Below are positions 1 to 14,600 of a stretch of DNA of 64,000 nucleotides, piece by piece. Position 1 is the first letter of the stretch; each line of letters begins with the position of its first letter. The stretch comes from Paraspadella gotoi (Eukaryota; Chaetognatha), in assembly GCA_051294375.1 (NCBI GenBank), contig CM119266.1, positions 535,132 to 599,131 of the forward strand, in the 5' to 3' direction. Under the pieces are notes generated by a model, which was given only the letters and a program-made list of their open reading frames with translations, did no database searches and was not told the origin of the DNA. The position numbers and the translations under genes were made by a program.

Positions 1-92
1 TCTTTCTTTCTCTCTTTCTTTCTCTCCTTCTTTCTTTCTTTCTATCTTTTTTTCCTCTTTTTCCTCTTTTTCTCTCTCACTCTCTTTTTCTA
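1..92. repeat. Pyrimidine-rich (CTTT/CT)n tract
   Basis: Almost pure T/C sequence with ttctttc and ctct units. It is simple repeat at the window edge with no coding signal. Confidence 0.8.
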
Positions 93-177
93 CCCACCTG
101 TAGTGAAGTTCGGACCTAGTGTGCAACGGACTTGACTTGACTTGATAGGCGTTCGTCCTTCGGGGACTGCCTCACTC

Positions 178-1890
178 TCAATGCTGTCGTCGTATGTGTC
201 GCGCTCGATTTGATCTATCGAGATCCATTCCGCAAAGATTACATCTAACTCGAACACTTTTGAAAACTCTAGCTTCTTCAACTTCTCTTCCTGAGCTCAT
301 TAGACCAGCTATCTCACAGCTTCTCCGGTGCTTGCTTATATAATTCGGGCTATACTCTTTCCCACAAACGCACTTCCTTTTCGATGAGTCACTGGCCTTA
401 CCACCACATACCTTATAGTGGTTAATCAGGTTTGCTTCCTGACGGAAAGATTCATCACATTTTCCGCAACTGAAAGACTTCTTCTGACTGGATACCTCGT
501 GAATCCTTTTCTTGTGTGTCACAAGACCGGCTCTCGACTTGCATTCTTTTCCACAGTAAGACAAACTAGATTACTTTCTCTTCTCCCAACATTCCTTGTT
601 ATGCTGTCCCCCCTCCACTTATGCCCTAGACTCTTTTCCCATTCCCACAGGTGGTCCATCCTCTCCTTTACTCGAATTCTTCATAGCTTTCGGTTTCGTC
701 ATTACTCCTATATCGCACAATCCATCCAGCCTCTCTTAATATTTTCTCCAGTAGTGGTGGGTCCTTCTGTTCCTTTTACCTTTTAACTCCCATTTCTCTA
801 GTTCGCTCATCCATCCAAGGATTACAGCCTTGGCTATTCGTCATCCTCCATCCTCATCACATGTCCTATCCTTTCTAACACTCTCTTTTCAATTTTCCAT
901 CTTATGCTTTTATCCTCAGGTGAGATTCACATCCTGCATGTTAACACCTTCCTCCTGCATTTGAATCAACGGGGGCTTATTTCTCGTCTCCACAAATCTA
1001 TATGCTTTGTCTACAAAGCTCTGAAGAGATTTTATTTCCCTTAGAGTCCAAACTCTTACGGCACTGTCAAAAAGGAGAGAGTTTCTAACGCATGCTTCTA
1101 TTATTCTTGCCTGCATCCTCTGGATAGGCTCGACCCACTGAGCTGTTTTTAAGCTTCCACACGTCTTATTTGCTCTCTTGATTCTGTTCTTCACATCGTC
1201 CTTCATCCCATCCAGCTGCTAACATCTTACCCCACCACTACTTCTCTACAAATTCAAGTTTCTCTTCTTTGTCATCATTGTTCCTTTCCTCATATCTCCC
1301 CATGACCTCCTTAACTATTCCCACTCCTCCTTCCACTTCCTTTTCATCCCTACTAGAGTTGTGTCATCAGCAAAAGGCTTTCATAACTATTCCAATGGAC
1401 TCTGAATTCCTTTTGCCCCACATTTCTCCTGTATGAAGCTTCCGGTACCCAGTTGTACTGTATTCCAAATGTATCCCATTCTCTTCGCTCGAGATTTCCT
1501 TTCTATCGCTGCTTGTCTCATCACCGCCTGGTGATATATGTTGAATAAATCACAGGAGTTGGGCATCCTTCCTTAATCTCTTTGTGACCGCTTTCACTAG
1601 TCCCTCTTTCCCTCTTTCAGCATATTCCGTCGTTCATTAGATTTACCAACACCTTCAGGAAGGCGCCATTCAGTCCATATCTCTCCAAGAGCCTCCACAA
1701 AGCGGCTTGTTGACTCTAGGATATGCTTTCTCAGGTCGAGCAGTCTTGCTACTGGTGAAAGTTCCACACCCCTCACCCTCCTTGCTTCCAGGTCTAAAGC
1801 ATCTTCCTGCATTCTAACATCATCTGTGTGGCATCTGCTGTTGATCTTCCGCTCCTGAATCCGATTGATCGTCATCCAGAAGCTCATGTC
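178..1890 (-). mobile_element. Degraded non-LTR (LINE-type) retrotransposon, RT plus C-terminal zinc fingers
   Basis: Read on the minus strand the order is the start of a reverse transcriptase (about 1887-1597, with an EIWTEWRLPEG-like segment), an RT core with a CPTP-like box near 1530 and the catalytic FADD box (FADDTTLVG; codons at 1374-1363), the post-RT region (1206-916, SLLFDSAVRVWTLREI), and a tail (about 880-600) with a RIGHVMRM-like segment. A C-terminal stretch at 564-178 has several Cys/His pairs resembling C2H2 fingers, ending CNLCGMDLDRSNRARHIRRQ. Pieces lie in different frames with stops between them, so the copy is dead. Region order and the FADD box are typical of animal LINE polymerases. 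I cannot assign the clade, and no 5' UTR, endonuclease domain or poly(A) tail is evident. The short plus-strand ORFs here are shadows. Confidence 0.85.
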
Positions 1891-1899
1891 TTCTGCCTC

Positions 1900-2617
1900 G
1901 CTCGCTCGCTCGATCGGTCGGTCCGTCAGGATGGTCTTTGGCTAAAGGATTTTGTATTGTGAGTTTTGTGAATTTATTTTTAAAAGCAGCTGCGGGGGGA
2001 ATTATAAGAACAGAAGTTTTAGTTATTCGAAACGAAAATAAAAAAAAGAATTGTTTAATTTAAATTAAATTATATTATGAATTACGACTTATGAATTACA
2101 TTCAATCGAATTAAATTAAATCAAATTAATTAATTTTACTTAATCTTAAATATAAACAAATAAAGTTTAATTTAAAAAAATAAAATTATTCATAAAATTA
2201 TATATAAAGTTAAATTACAATCAAAAGGCCCTTTTGTTTTTCCTTTGACACTCACGTCCGCGAAATGGACTTGATGTTCCTTCTTCTCGGTTGAATCGTT
2301 TTTGTTTGGATCGCTCGGAGAAACATGGTGTAATTCATTGTGCCAATCTCTTTCACAGCTCGATGCATCACCTGGTTTGGATTTGATATGAATATAAATA
2401 TGAATATTCCTATATTTATATATGAATATTCATTGAATATGAAAGGTGTCCGGTGACAGGCAAAATTTACTTATTTTTAGAGACGAGAGTGAGAGATACA
2501 ACTTTCAATTTTTAGCCTATTTTTATTAATCTTTTTAATCATTTCGAATTTTATATTACTTATAAAAAGCACAAAAGACTTCCCACATTGCAAACCACAA
2601 ACTGCGAACCCACAAAC
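1900..2617. other. AT-rich non-coding stretch
   Basis: Strongly AT-rich with short AATT-type repeats (2040-2220) and a gaatat/atattc-rich patch (2390-2440). It lies downstream of the last visible BCCT exon and should be intron of that gene. I see no exon in it. Confidence 0.5.
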
Positions 2618-5600
2618 CTTGTCGGTGCATTGACCGCACTCCGATTTCCCCTCTTTATCCAAGACGCAAAGATCCTTGAGTGTAGAGTAACTCATCCACT
2701 TGGAGGAGGACTGCAGCAGCGGGGCGCCGGCGCCGGGGTTGGCCGCCAGATGCTGCAGCTCGTCGTCGATGAGGGTTCGGTTGAGGCCGTCGTTGCAGCA
2801 AAGATCGTAGGAGGCGGCAGTACGTTCCATGAGGAGACCGGAGCCTGTAAGAAAAATAAAAAAAAGATTTATAACTGAATATTAATCGTGCTAACGTCAT
2901 GATAGTTTGCATTTGAAATAAAAAATATTACGTTATAAAAATATTTGACGTAACGCTAAAACGGACGCTACTGAGCCTAGATTCGAGATGGCACGGCGGC
3001 ACGGCGTTGCGGCTTTATTAAAAACACTTAATCTTTTCTACGCTAATAATTGATCTATTTAACATATATAACATATATAACAGCTTTATAATATGTAATC
3101 AAGCCATTAAATTAATGTAATCAATAAATCAAATCAACCAAAATAATATAATCAATCAATCAATCAATCAATGGTCGACCTCCAAAGAAGACGAGCCAAA
3201 CGAAGGAAAAAGCGACAGGCGCGGTCATCGTCCCGTTGATGAATTCCTTCAAGGTTCGGCCTTTAGAGATTTTCGCGATAAACATCCCTGAAAAATAAAT
3301 TGAAGAGTTATTAGGGTATTTTTATGTTTTCTCTCTCTTTTTTTTCTTATTTTGGAAAATGTCTCGCTACCCAGAAATTAGCTCGATACCATTTTCGCAA
3401 ATTTCACTGAGAAATTAAAACAAAGTAACATCGAAGAAAAAGCGTCCTCTATCAGATTCCATCGCCATCATAACAAAAAAGAGACAAAAGTCAATAGCCG
3501 ACGCTCCCGTACCGACGAAGGGACTCCACGCGATCCACCATCCCCAGTAGAACATCGTCCAGTCGTCCATCCAGTCCGAGGGACCGTCCATGACCCCGTC
3601 ATCGTACTCTCGGCGCCGGTCTTTTCCGCCAGCGGCGACGCCCGATTGTTCGAAGGCGTCCGTGTGCCAGCCCAGTTGGAGGATCCACTGCGGGTGAAGG
3701 GGCGGAAAGAGGAAATGGATAATGACGACAAAATTAAAGGAAATTAATTCACAAACTTGTTAACAACTAAAGCAGAAAAATCGGTGTTTATGGTCAGTCT
3801 ATAATAAAGACTCTTTATATATCTTTATGTTTAGTTTTGCTAGAGCTTTGAAGAACCAGCCCACCATTGAAAATGNNNNNNNNNNATTAAAAAAATTAAT
3901 ATTTTATGCATAGTTAATAACATGGAAGCATTTAAAGTCTTGCTATAAATCATAAAATTTATATTTTNNNNNNNNNNNNNNNNNNNNNNNNNNNNNNNNN
4001 NNNNNNNNNNNNNNNNNNNNNNNNNNNNNNNNNNNNNNNNNNNNNNNNNNNNNNNNNNNNNNNNNNNNNNNNNNNNNNNNNNNNNNNNNNNNNNNNNNNN
4101 NNNNNNNNNNNNNNNNNNNNNNNNNNNNNNNNNNNNNNNNNNNNNNNNNNNNNNNNNNNNNNNNNNNNNNNNNNNNNNNNNNNNNATGAATAAAAAATAT
4201 TATTACAAGATTTTTAAATTTTTATTTTTTATTAGTTATTATGTATAGACTTTCGATTTCGTTGTTTTTTAGCATTTAGGAAAAACAGTTTTAATGTGGC
4301 AACGAATTTTATTGACAAGTAAGTCGGAAATGTTTCGACTCTTGTAGAGTTAGAGTCTTCATCAGCAAGTTAAAAATAGCAAAATTATAAAAATTATGGT
4401 ATGATAATGATGATGATTTTTAATGGTTTTTCCCTTATTTGACCCACTTATCATCAAAATATTGAAAAACGCATTTTACTTTATGTAGACTTTTATGGGG
4501 TATCTGAATCCGCTCTTAAGAAAGAAAATTCTAAAAAAAATATTTTTTTTATTGCCTATGCATTGATAAATATTTAAAAAATTCAATGTTATACTGTGCT
4601 TTATTAGTTAAAAAGTAATATTAAATATTGATTAAGTATATAATGAACAAATGAATTTTATATTACAGAACTCTTAATGTGGGGATGCCAGTCGTTTCGA
4701 AACTAGACGTATTTTTTATATAAATTTGGTATCGTTGGAAAGAGAATTGCGAAATTAGCCGAAATCCAAAATTTCATGTAAAATGGACGACGCGTTCAAA
4801 AGTAATCGGCAAAAAAAGACCGCGAAAAACGCGGTCGCGAGGGATCAACTCCCGCTATTTAAACCGATTCCGTTTTCGATCTACAAAGAAAGTACTACGT
4901 AGTTCAAATCATTAGAACTCCGAACTTCAGCGTAAGCCTCGTATGCGTGTTTAGGGCCTCATAAGAATTAATTTTAACTGCTGAAGCCTCGGACGAAAGA
5001 GTAATAACACCCATGTAAACGAAATAAAAGGAAAATAATTTATTTTTTATACAAATTAAGCATAAACAAAGCAAAAATCTTGAAATAAAAACAGTATAGC
5101 AGCAAATTATATATAGCCAAGAAAAGATTAAATTTAAGTAAAAAAATGCGCGTAGGAACGGTAAAATTTTGAGCACAGGGTTGCACATTTGTGTAATAGT
5201 AGAATTGAACAATTACTTTTATAACTATTGCTGTATCGACGGTGGCGAGCGTCGCCATAGGGGGAGACGTCTCAACGTACGATGGCCGGGAATAAAAATA
5301 TCTTGGTTCAAGTTTCCAAAATTCGCGATCGGGAGTCGCGACGACGAATAATTGAAGAAGAGGGAAAAAGGGTTTCGCCGAGGCAATCGGGGTTATTTTA
5401 AATAACGTTTGATGTGACTATTTTGTAATCTTCAGTTGCCTCGTGAGAAAGTTGCGACGTTGTTACGTTTTTACGTTAGTTGTTTTAAATCGTTTATATT
5501 TGTATAAACCTATAGTCTAAATTCGTCATCGTTTATATTTAATGTAAATAAACATTTAAACAAGTTTGAGCAAACAATGTCGGATCTGCCCACGATCATT

Positions 5601-8600
5601 ATTGGTAATTAATTAATAATTAATTAATTAATAATTCAAGTTAATAATTTAATTAATTAATAATTAATTAATTCAAGTTAATTATTTAATTAATTAGGCA
5701 ATTAATTAATTTGATCCGAAATGTTTGTATTGATTGACTGATTAATTAATTATTAATTAATTAATTAATTGACTAATTGATTAATTAACTGATTAATTAT
5801 TTGATTAATTAATACATCTTGCATTTACATTTAAAATAAAAAGAAAAAGAAGCATAATCAATTAGTATTTTAAATACTTTCAAATACTTTAATTCGAACT
5901 TTAGTCTTTACCTCAATAACAAAAACACATTTTTCACTATTTCAGAGTTTATTCGAGATGCTCTCGTTAAGGTCCGATCAGTATTTTCACTATTATTAGA
6001 AATGTTTCGAGGTGCTCTCGTTAAGGTTCGATCAATTTTTGCCTCAGTAGAACTATTGTATTTTTCGCTCTCTCTCTTGGCAAGAGTCTTGCTTATTTTT
6101 CTCATGCGAAATAAATTCTTTGAAAAGAAGATTCCTGCTTTTCGATGATAGTAAAAACTCATGAAAAGGAGCTCTTCAATGGTGAGCCCTACTAGAACAC
6201 GAACAACGACATCCTTGAGCTCCATCTTCCGCGACCGACTTCAAGATGCCGGGAGATCAAGTCGCTGTCGCGATCGCTGCCGCCGTATCCGTCAAACTTC
6301 CAGATTTTTGGCCCAACGAAGCTCAACTCTGGTTCGTCCGCGCCGAGGCCCAATTTGCCACGCGCGACATTACGGCGTCGCTCACGCGCTACTACCACGT
6401 CGTGACAGCACTCTCCGAGGAGGTCTCCCGCAAAATCCGCGACTTTTTTCTAGATGGACCCGAGGAGCTCGAGAATCCTTTCAACGCGCTCAAGATGCGC
6501 CTCCTGGACACCTTCCGGGCGACCAGATGACCTTCGTCACAAAAAGACTGTAAACCCTCAGTCGTCTTCGTCGTCGTCTGACTTCTTCTTACATTGTAAA
6601 GTTTCTCTCTTTTTTTCGAATTTCAAGCCAAGAACTAAAAACCACGTTTTTATCTTTTTAATCGACGTCCAAATGAATTGCTATTAACTACATTTTACCC
6701 ACGTTAAATCTTCTTTAAATATATCGTCTTTTATTATTGTTTTGAACAATTGTAATACATTGATGAAACGTAGAACTCTTTTCACCTTGTTATTGACTGT
6801 TTAAATAGTTATTATAAAATTAATTAAATTTAATCAACGACTTAATTCTTTGTGACGGGGTCTCCAAAAGATATAATTTAAAAAAGTTCATTTAAAAAAG
6901 TTCTGCGGGAAAGATGTTGCATAATAAACGAGCCACAAAAATCCTCTTTCGCAAGCCGCGGTTGCTCGTCGCAAGGCCATGGCTTTCGGATTTTGATTCA
7001 CAGTAGAGTCAATTATGCGCGTTTGGGTCCAATATAAAATGTAAAACGAAGCAAAAGCCCATTGATTTCTTCGGATTTATTTTAACGTTTAGAAAATCGA
7101 TCCCGCGCTCCCCAAAAAATCGAAAGTAGACACCCTGGGCTCTCTTCCGGTGAAATCAAAATAGACATTTTTTGATTGCTTGAGGTCGGAATTAACGGTT
7201 AAAAAAGTTGTTTATTTGATTACTTAAACAAGCAATCAAGCTTGAATTTTTTTTTTCATTTTTTTAGTCAGTTGCTTGGAGGAGACCAAATGCCTTCTAT
7301 ATATAAAGTCAAAGTGTTTTTTTGTTGAGTACAATTGAAGAACGAGCTGGTCTACGGAGAGGAAGATTCGAAGGGGTAGAACCAATCTATTTCAAATGCA
7401 TTTTAATACATGAAAATGTTGAAATTAAGCTCGCGCTCCCCATTCATGTCCTTCCCAAGAACCTACGATTTCCAAATATACCCATATTGCCTCACTTTAT
7501 TAAGGGCGTGACCTCGGAATTTTGAAAAATATCGATTTCTAGCGAAAACTTGATCCCCCCATCGTGCGAAACGACTTGTATCCCCACTTAATGATAAAAG
7601 TGATCAATTTTGGCCAGCCTTAATATCTAATGCAGGCTATACCTGCCCCTGCTAAATGCTAAATCCTAATACCGGTTTTTAATATTTTATCTGGAGCACA
7701 ATTATCTATCTTGCTTGGGCAAATTTTGAAGGAAAGTATCATTCCAAGGTCTTCGTGTAAGGGAGGAGTTCTAAGAGTCGTGTGGTAATAAAGGTAATTG
7801 TTATGTACTTTAATTTAATTTTACATGAATATCTGAATTATGAGATGGAAGTACTTCAATTCGAATTATAATTCAAATGAGTAACATATTGGTAAAGAAT
7901 TTGAATCTAATAAGATGATTGTGAATAGTTGTTCCAAATCTTAAAAAAAATTGATTTTTATATCATCAATCCGGAATGGACCCGATAAACGGAACTTGGT
8001 TGGCCCATAGTGATGATGGATTTGCTTCGTCTCCTTCACGAATCATCAGAATAACCGCGACAGAACTCACATGACCTTCACTCAACGCTTAAGAATGACC
8101 AATCAGACCGACACGAGGAGAACGACGGAGGGATTGGATGAGATCAAAATTGCTAAGAGATACTGGCTAAGGCATTAACCTCTAAAAACCGCAAGACTCA
8201 CGAAAGAAGCTCTTCTTCAATAATTATTGAACATTTAATATTGTCATCAACCTTTGTCTTAACCTTTTGCTTATCAACGTGTCATCGTTACCTTATGTCA
8301 TGCACGCTATATACATGTGGTCCGTCATTAATAAACTCATTGTCAAACCAAATACATTTGCAACTTATTATTTACCCCCTTCGTTATTTGCACTAAACGC
8401 TTCAACGTGTTGGCAACTCTGTCGTGATCTCGACTCCACACACTCCTCCGATAGAGACTTATTGAAAAAACTACGGCTATCCTAATGTCCTAGCTCGAAA
8501 AACTTACGCTAACCATGCTAATCACTCCGAAAAATTATGTCAACATACCCGTTCCCAAGAAGATTCCTTCAATCATCAAATAAACTTATCAAAAAAAAAA

Positions 8601-11600
8601 TAGAAAAAAAAACAAAAGGAAAGAAATTAATACAAAGTTTTTCATTCCTTTAATTTGCCTCTTTTGATATTTGAAACCTAACTTTGCGCAAAATTCCAAG
8701 GGAGTGCGTACTAAGTAGGCCCGAAGTCGCAAAAATACAAAAAAAAAAAACAAAAAACGAAAATCAAAGACTAAAAAAATCCCCTCTCCCCCCCCCCCAA
8801 CAAGGTACTATTTCCACCCTAAATTTCAAAACTGTTTCCCCTACCTCCGTTCAACACTTCAAACAAAACAAAAAAAAAAGAAAAAAACTAATTCTATATA
8901 TCCCATCGCTCTTCCCTTCCCTCGTCGCTTTGGAATAATCGTCGTCACGTGACCCACGATCCTCCCACAACAAAGAAATTCGACATCGAAGGGTATCTCG
9001 ACCCTCTCCTCTCGAAAAATCCTCGCATGGCCAGACAGCTCCATCGCCTCCTGACCGAATCTAGATGAAAATCGAAAAGAGATCATCGATCGTGACTCTC
9101 TCTCTCTTTCTCTCTCGTCATCTCTCTTCTCTTGGACATCATCACGTGAGTAAGAAAACAGAAACAACAACAAAAAAACATGCCGTCAACTGTAAGCGAA
9201 TTCAGTAACAATTTGGAAAAAGCCGTGCCTTAAAGCCTCACTTTCCCGCACTCACACCCTTACTCTCTCTCTCCATGCACCCTAATTACAGCCAATGAAA
9301 ATCGACACATAAATTGTAAAACAGGCTTTTCTCACATAACTTTTCAAAACTCACCCCTTGTACCACGTTCCATTCATGAGCACCATTGAATGGCCCCTAC
9401 AAAAGGAATTGTCAAGCTTTTTCAAAATATGAAAATATAACAAAAGCAGGCCTCCAGCTTGTCATTGAGGATCCACAAAGACATCTCATGACATTTCAAT
9501 GATACCCTGCTTACTAAGACAATGACTTTACTTGTCAAATGTAGTATAAAAATTTTTGAAAGGCAAAGAAGAAAGATTTTTGCTCTGCCTCAAAGTATTG
9601 ACTCACTGTTGATTGCTCGTAATGTTTTGATACTGAGATCCATCGCTTATTAAAAGACAAGGAAACAGGAATTCAATACAAATCAGAAGAAATTAGGAAA
9701 AGAAAAGAACAGAAGAAGACAAGAGCAGAAAAGAAAGAAGAAAGAAAGGAAAAGAGAAGAAAAAGAAATTGAAAAAGAAGGAAAATGATAAGACAAATAC
9801 AGATAGAAAGGAAAAAGAAGAGCAATGCAAAAGAAAGAGAAGAAGATTTCAAAAGTGGAAAAGAGAATGAAAAGAAAATTGGAAAAGAATTGAAAATTAT
9901 ACAGTCCAAGATATGAAATGATTGAAAACCTTCTTAGCCACACCATTCCTAAAGAACTAATGGAAACATAGCTACTAATCCTGTTCAATGCAGGCAAATG
10001 GTGGAAACCTTCGCCTTAGCAGAGGACTGTCGAACAATTTAAAGTATTATATAAAACTAGAAAATCATTAAATTGTTTACAGAAAAGGGAGAGAAGATGA
10101 CTCATGACCATTCTTTTAAATCTACATAAAAGCTTCATTTGGGAGAAGCAATAGAAGATTCGTGATAAAGCATCTTCGAAAGTTTCAAAAAGCACAAAAG
10201 GAAATATCTTAGCCTTCATTAGAAAACCAGTCTATTAGATTAAAATCTGAGAGTCATACAGCCTGACAGCCCAAGAAGAAAGAAAACTGCTTTAATTTAC
10301 AAAATTGCAAAAAAACATGGTTAAGATGGCCCCATGATCCAAGACTCCTGAAGGCACATGATGCGCGACATCACTCCGAGATCTTAGTCAAAGTGGAAAG
10401 AACTGGATTAAAACAGGCAAATCAAATCAGATGTTACCACTACTCTGTCCTTTCCATGGAGCTAGAAAGCACAGAACAACAACTGAGGAAACAAAAGAAA
10501 AAACAAAGCAAGAGTTCACACATACGGACAAAAAATAATTAAAAGACGAGAAGAAGAGAAAGCGTCCGCCACATACAAGCAAGGAGAAAATGACTCGGTC
10601 AAAAGAAATTTCTGTAAAAGTCGCATGAGAGATACTGGTATGAATACCCATTAGAACTCTTACAAAAAATGATGGCCAGGAAACACCAAAACTATTGACT
10701 TCCAACTGTTTGAAGACAACAACACCTGCAAGGTCTAATATCTGCATCACAACAGAAGCTGAAAAAATTAACTCCAACAATGTACCCCAATTCAGCATCG
10801 CAAACAGAGACACAACAGAGTAGAAAATGGCAACCTAAAAAATTCTCCAAGATCTTATCCAGGCTTAGTTAAAGATCTAATGACACACTAAGATGAACTT
10901 CTTTCTTCCACCAGTTTCGATACAATTCCAGCAGCAGGCACCAGCAAATTCAAAATGGTTACAATAAATCAACAACTAATTCAAAAATGAGGTCAAAGAA
11001 ACAAAAGAACAAAAATGGCTCAGATAACTTGCAAAACATTCAAAGTAGAGAGAGCCAGCCACAATAATAGACCCTAAATTTTACCACCTCCTCAACATAG
11101 TTCAGGACTCATCGTCTAGTCGACTCAAAAATTCCACAAAATGAAAAAGCTTAGAAGAAAAGATTAATTCCTGCTTCAGATTCTTGCCGCGGAATTGTGA
11201 CAAAAAGGCTATTTTACTTCCGCAAACCAAAGCAATTTCATAGCCACAGCCCCAGACCATACTCATTTAACCTACCAGAGTAAACCGCCTTCCAGTGAAT
11301 TGGCAAACCACATATTGAGCACCAATATACAAGCAAAAATCAACAATTCAACCAGCCAAAGGAAATATTTCCCAAACTATGGAACCTGAAAATTGAGCCA
11401 CCTCAATTATATAGACCACTGCTGTTCTTTTCCAAGACCAGAAAACATCATAACGCATCATTATCCTGTCAGAACACCATGCCCATTTCAGGACAAGGAC
11501 TGTATGCACTACTAGCGACCCACACACCATGGAAGAATGTGTAGATGGACACCAAGCAAAGACTCGTCTGGTGTTCTAACCACCACCGCCCTCGTCAAGA

Positions 11601-14600
11601 CTAGAAGAGGCGGTGATCGCGGAAGAACCGATAAACGGACTTGGTGGGCCTAGTTGATGTATTGCTTACGTACTCCTTCACGAGAATCATCAGACCATAC
11701 CGACCGGAATCACAGACCTTAACTTCAAAAAACTAGAATGACCAATGACGCCGAAACAGAGCGAACCGACAGAGGGATTGATGGTCCAAAAATGCCTAAG
11801 AGGAACTCTAGGCATTCAACTCTACATCTCTAACACACCAACTCAAGAAAGAACTCTCTTACAAATAATTATTGAACCATTTTATATAGTCTACCTTTGT
11901 ACTTAAACCTTTGTTATCAGTGTCATCGTTACCGTTGTTACCACTAATCAATTGTCCGTCATTAATAAACTTTGTCAACGACAATACTCTAGCATTTATA
12001 TTTACCCTCCGCTTATTTGACTAAAAACGTTGTCAAGCGAGTATTAAAAATATTTTATAATATTTTTGTTATATATTCTTATTGACTGATTTTATCTTTC
12101 TTTCCGAAAAGTGTAGAAGACGGTTTAATTAATATATTTTGCAGGAGAACATCACCTGCCCATTTTTTCCTAATTCTATATTTGCTTTCAATTCCTTTGA
12201 ATCTCTCTATTTTCCAAAAAAAAAAAAAAATTATTTTAAATATTACGGATACAAAAATCGAAAAAAACCCGCCTGTATTTTGTTTGAAGAGCAGAGGTGC
12301 AAAGTAAAGGATCTAGGTGAGGNNNNNNNNNNNNNNNNNNNNNNNNNNNNNNNNNNNNNNNNNNNNNNNNNNNNNNNNNNNNNNNNNNNNNNNNNNNNNN
12401 NNNNNNNNNNNNNNNNNNNNNNTTAGTTTAGTGTGAGGTACATATCTATATGTTTATACTATGTATATAAAAAAGTATGAATAAAAAAATTTTAGATGAG
12501 CATTATTATACAATTTTATAAAAGATAAATTTAAAAATATATAATAAATATACTGGAATATATGTTTAANNNNNNNNNNNNNNNNNNNNNNNNNNNNNNN
12601 NNNNNNNNNNNNNNNNNNNNNNNNNNNNNNNNNNNNNNNNNNNNNNNNNNNNNNNNNNNNNNNNNNNNNNNNNNNNNNNNNNNNNNNNNNNNNNNNNNNN
12701 NNNNNNNNNNNNNNNNNNNNNNNNNNNNNNNNNNNNNNNNNNNNNNNNNNNNNNNNNNNNNNNNNNNNNNNNNNNNNNNNNNNNNNNNNNNNNNNNNNNN
12801 NNNNNNNNNNNNNNNNNNNNNNNNNNNNNNNNNNNNNNNNNNNNNNNNNNNNNNNNNNNNNNNNNNNNNNNNNNNNNNNNNNNNNNNNNNNNNNNNNNNN
12901 NNCTTAAGATAGCTGGTAAGATATCTAATAAGTCAGAAAAAGGTAAAAAGTTAGAGTTCTGTAATATAAATAACGTTAGAGCATCTCTGTGGGATAATGA
13001 AATTATTAAAAAAATTAATAATTTATGCATTTAAAGTCTTGCTATAAATCATAAAATTTATATTTTNNNNNNNNNNNNNNNNNNNNNNNNNNNNNNNNNN
13101 NNNNNNNNNNNNNNNNNNNNNNNNNNNNNNNNNNNNNNNNNNNNNNNNNNNNNNNNNNNNNNNNNNNNNNNNNNNNNNNNNNNNNNNNNNNNNNNNNNNN
13201 NNNNNNNNNNNNNNNNNNNNNNNNNNNNNNNNNNNNNNNNNNNNNNNNNNNNNNNAAAACGGATTCGGGAAGAGCTTGAAAAAATGAATAAAAAAATATT
13301 ATTACAAGATTTTTAAATTTTTATGTTTTATTAGTTAAAAATAGCAAAAACTATAAAAATTATGGTATGATAATGATGATGATTTTTAATGGTTTTTCCC
13401 TTATTTGACCCACTTATCATCAAAATATTGAAAAACGCATTTTACTTTGTGTAGACTTTTTATGGGGTATCTGAATCCGCTCTTAAGAAAGAAAATTNNN
13501 NNNNNNNNNNNNNNNNNNNNNNNNNNNNNNNNNNNNNNNNNNNNNNNNNNNNNNNNNNNNNNNNNNNNNNNNNNNNNNNNNNNNNNNNNNNNNNNNNNNN
13601 NNNNNNNNNNNNNNNNNNNNNNNNNNNNNNNNNNNNNNNNNNNNNNNNNNNNNNNNNNNNNNNNNNNNNNNNNNNNNNNNNNNNNNNNNNNNNNNNNNNN
13701 NNNNNNNNNNNNNNNNNNNNNNNNNNNNNNNNNNNNNNNNNNNNNNNNNNNNNNNNNNNNNNNNNNNNNNNNNNNNNNNNNNNNNNNNNNTTACCCTCGT
13801 TATTTGACTAAACGTCAACGATATTAAAAATATATTTTTTAATATTTTTGTTATTATTCTTTGATTTTTATCTTCTTCGAAAGTGTAGACGGTTTATTAA
13901 TTAATTTTGCGGACATCAACCTGCATTTTTTCTTCTATATTGCTTCAATTCTTTTGAGTCTCTCTATTTTCCAAAAAAAAAAAAAAATATATTTTTAAAC
14001 ATATTTACGATAAAAAAATCGAAAAAACCCCTGTATTTTGTTGAAGAGCAGGTGCAAGTAAAGATCTAGTGGGTGCAGATAAAATTTTTTGAATGTTCCT
14101 TTGTCTTGATTTGTAAAGCCCTCTAGTAGAATAGAGTAAAAATACAAAGAAGATTTAATAGGACTGTTCTTTTGTTTCAGAAAAGATATACTTAAACTAA
14201 ATTTCATTGCTATCTTGTTTTAAAAACGCTCTTTTGTTTGTGGAGCTATCTGATTTATTAAGATCAAAACGGGCAAAAATTTGCTATTTTGTGTAAAGCG
14301 ATGCAAGTGAAAATCTAGTGGGTGCAGACAGAAGAGCAAATTTCTATAGAAAGTAAAGGGAAAATGCTCATAGTAAAAAAAGTCAGAGACAAATCCTTGT
14401 AGTAGGTAGAAAAAGTTATAAAAACGGAAAAAAATTGAAAAAAAAATTAGAGCTATTGGAAAAAAAAAATTTTCAGGGGGTAATTCTATTTCTAATTCTA
14501 TCTCACGTCGCGAAAAATCGGAGGACTCGTGGTACAAAACCTGAAAATAGAATCCGATGCTCTGGCAGAGAAGATTGAGGATGTACCACGAGTTGTCGAG

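Larger units (their letters stand above)
4674..7591. mobile_element. TTAA-bounded 2.9-kb element with imperfect terminal inverted repeats
   Basis: The left edge reads TTAA (4674-4677) then tgtggggatgccagtcgttt; the right edge, read inward on the minus strand, starts after TTAA (7591-7588) with gtggggatacaagtcgtttc. The two ends agree at about 18 of 22 positions. TTAA duplication is the hallmark of piggyBac-like transposons, but no piggyBac transposase is readable inside; the interior has AT-rich sequence, an AATT array and a gag-like ORF. It may be a non-autonomous or nested element. The termini are seen directly; the class is inference. Confidence 0.5.

Noticed and set aside
2618-3687. BCCT exons as bacterial contamination
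   Set aside because: GT-AG introns with agreeing phases and the surrounding animal-type repeats exclude it.
4828-4846. Short palindrome ccgcgaaaaacgcgg as a terminator
   Set aside because: A single small hairpin inside a transposon-like element; rho-independent terminators do not apply to animal genomes.
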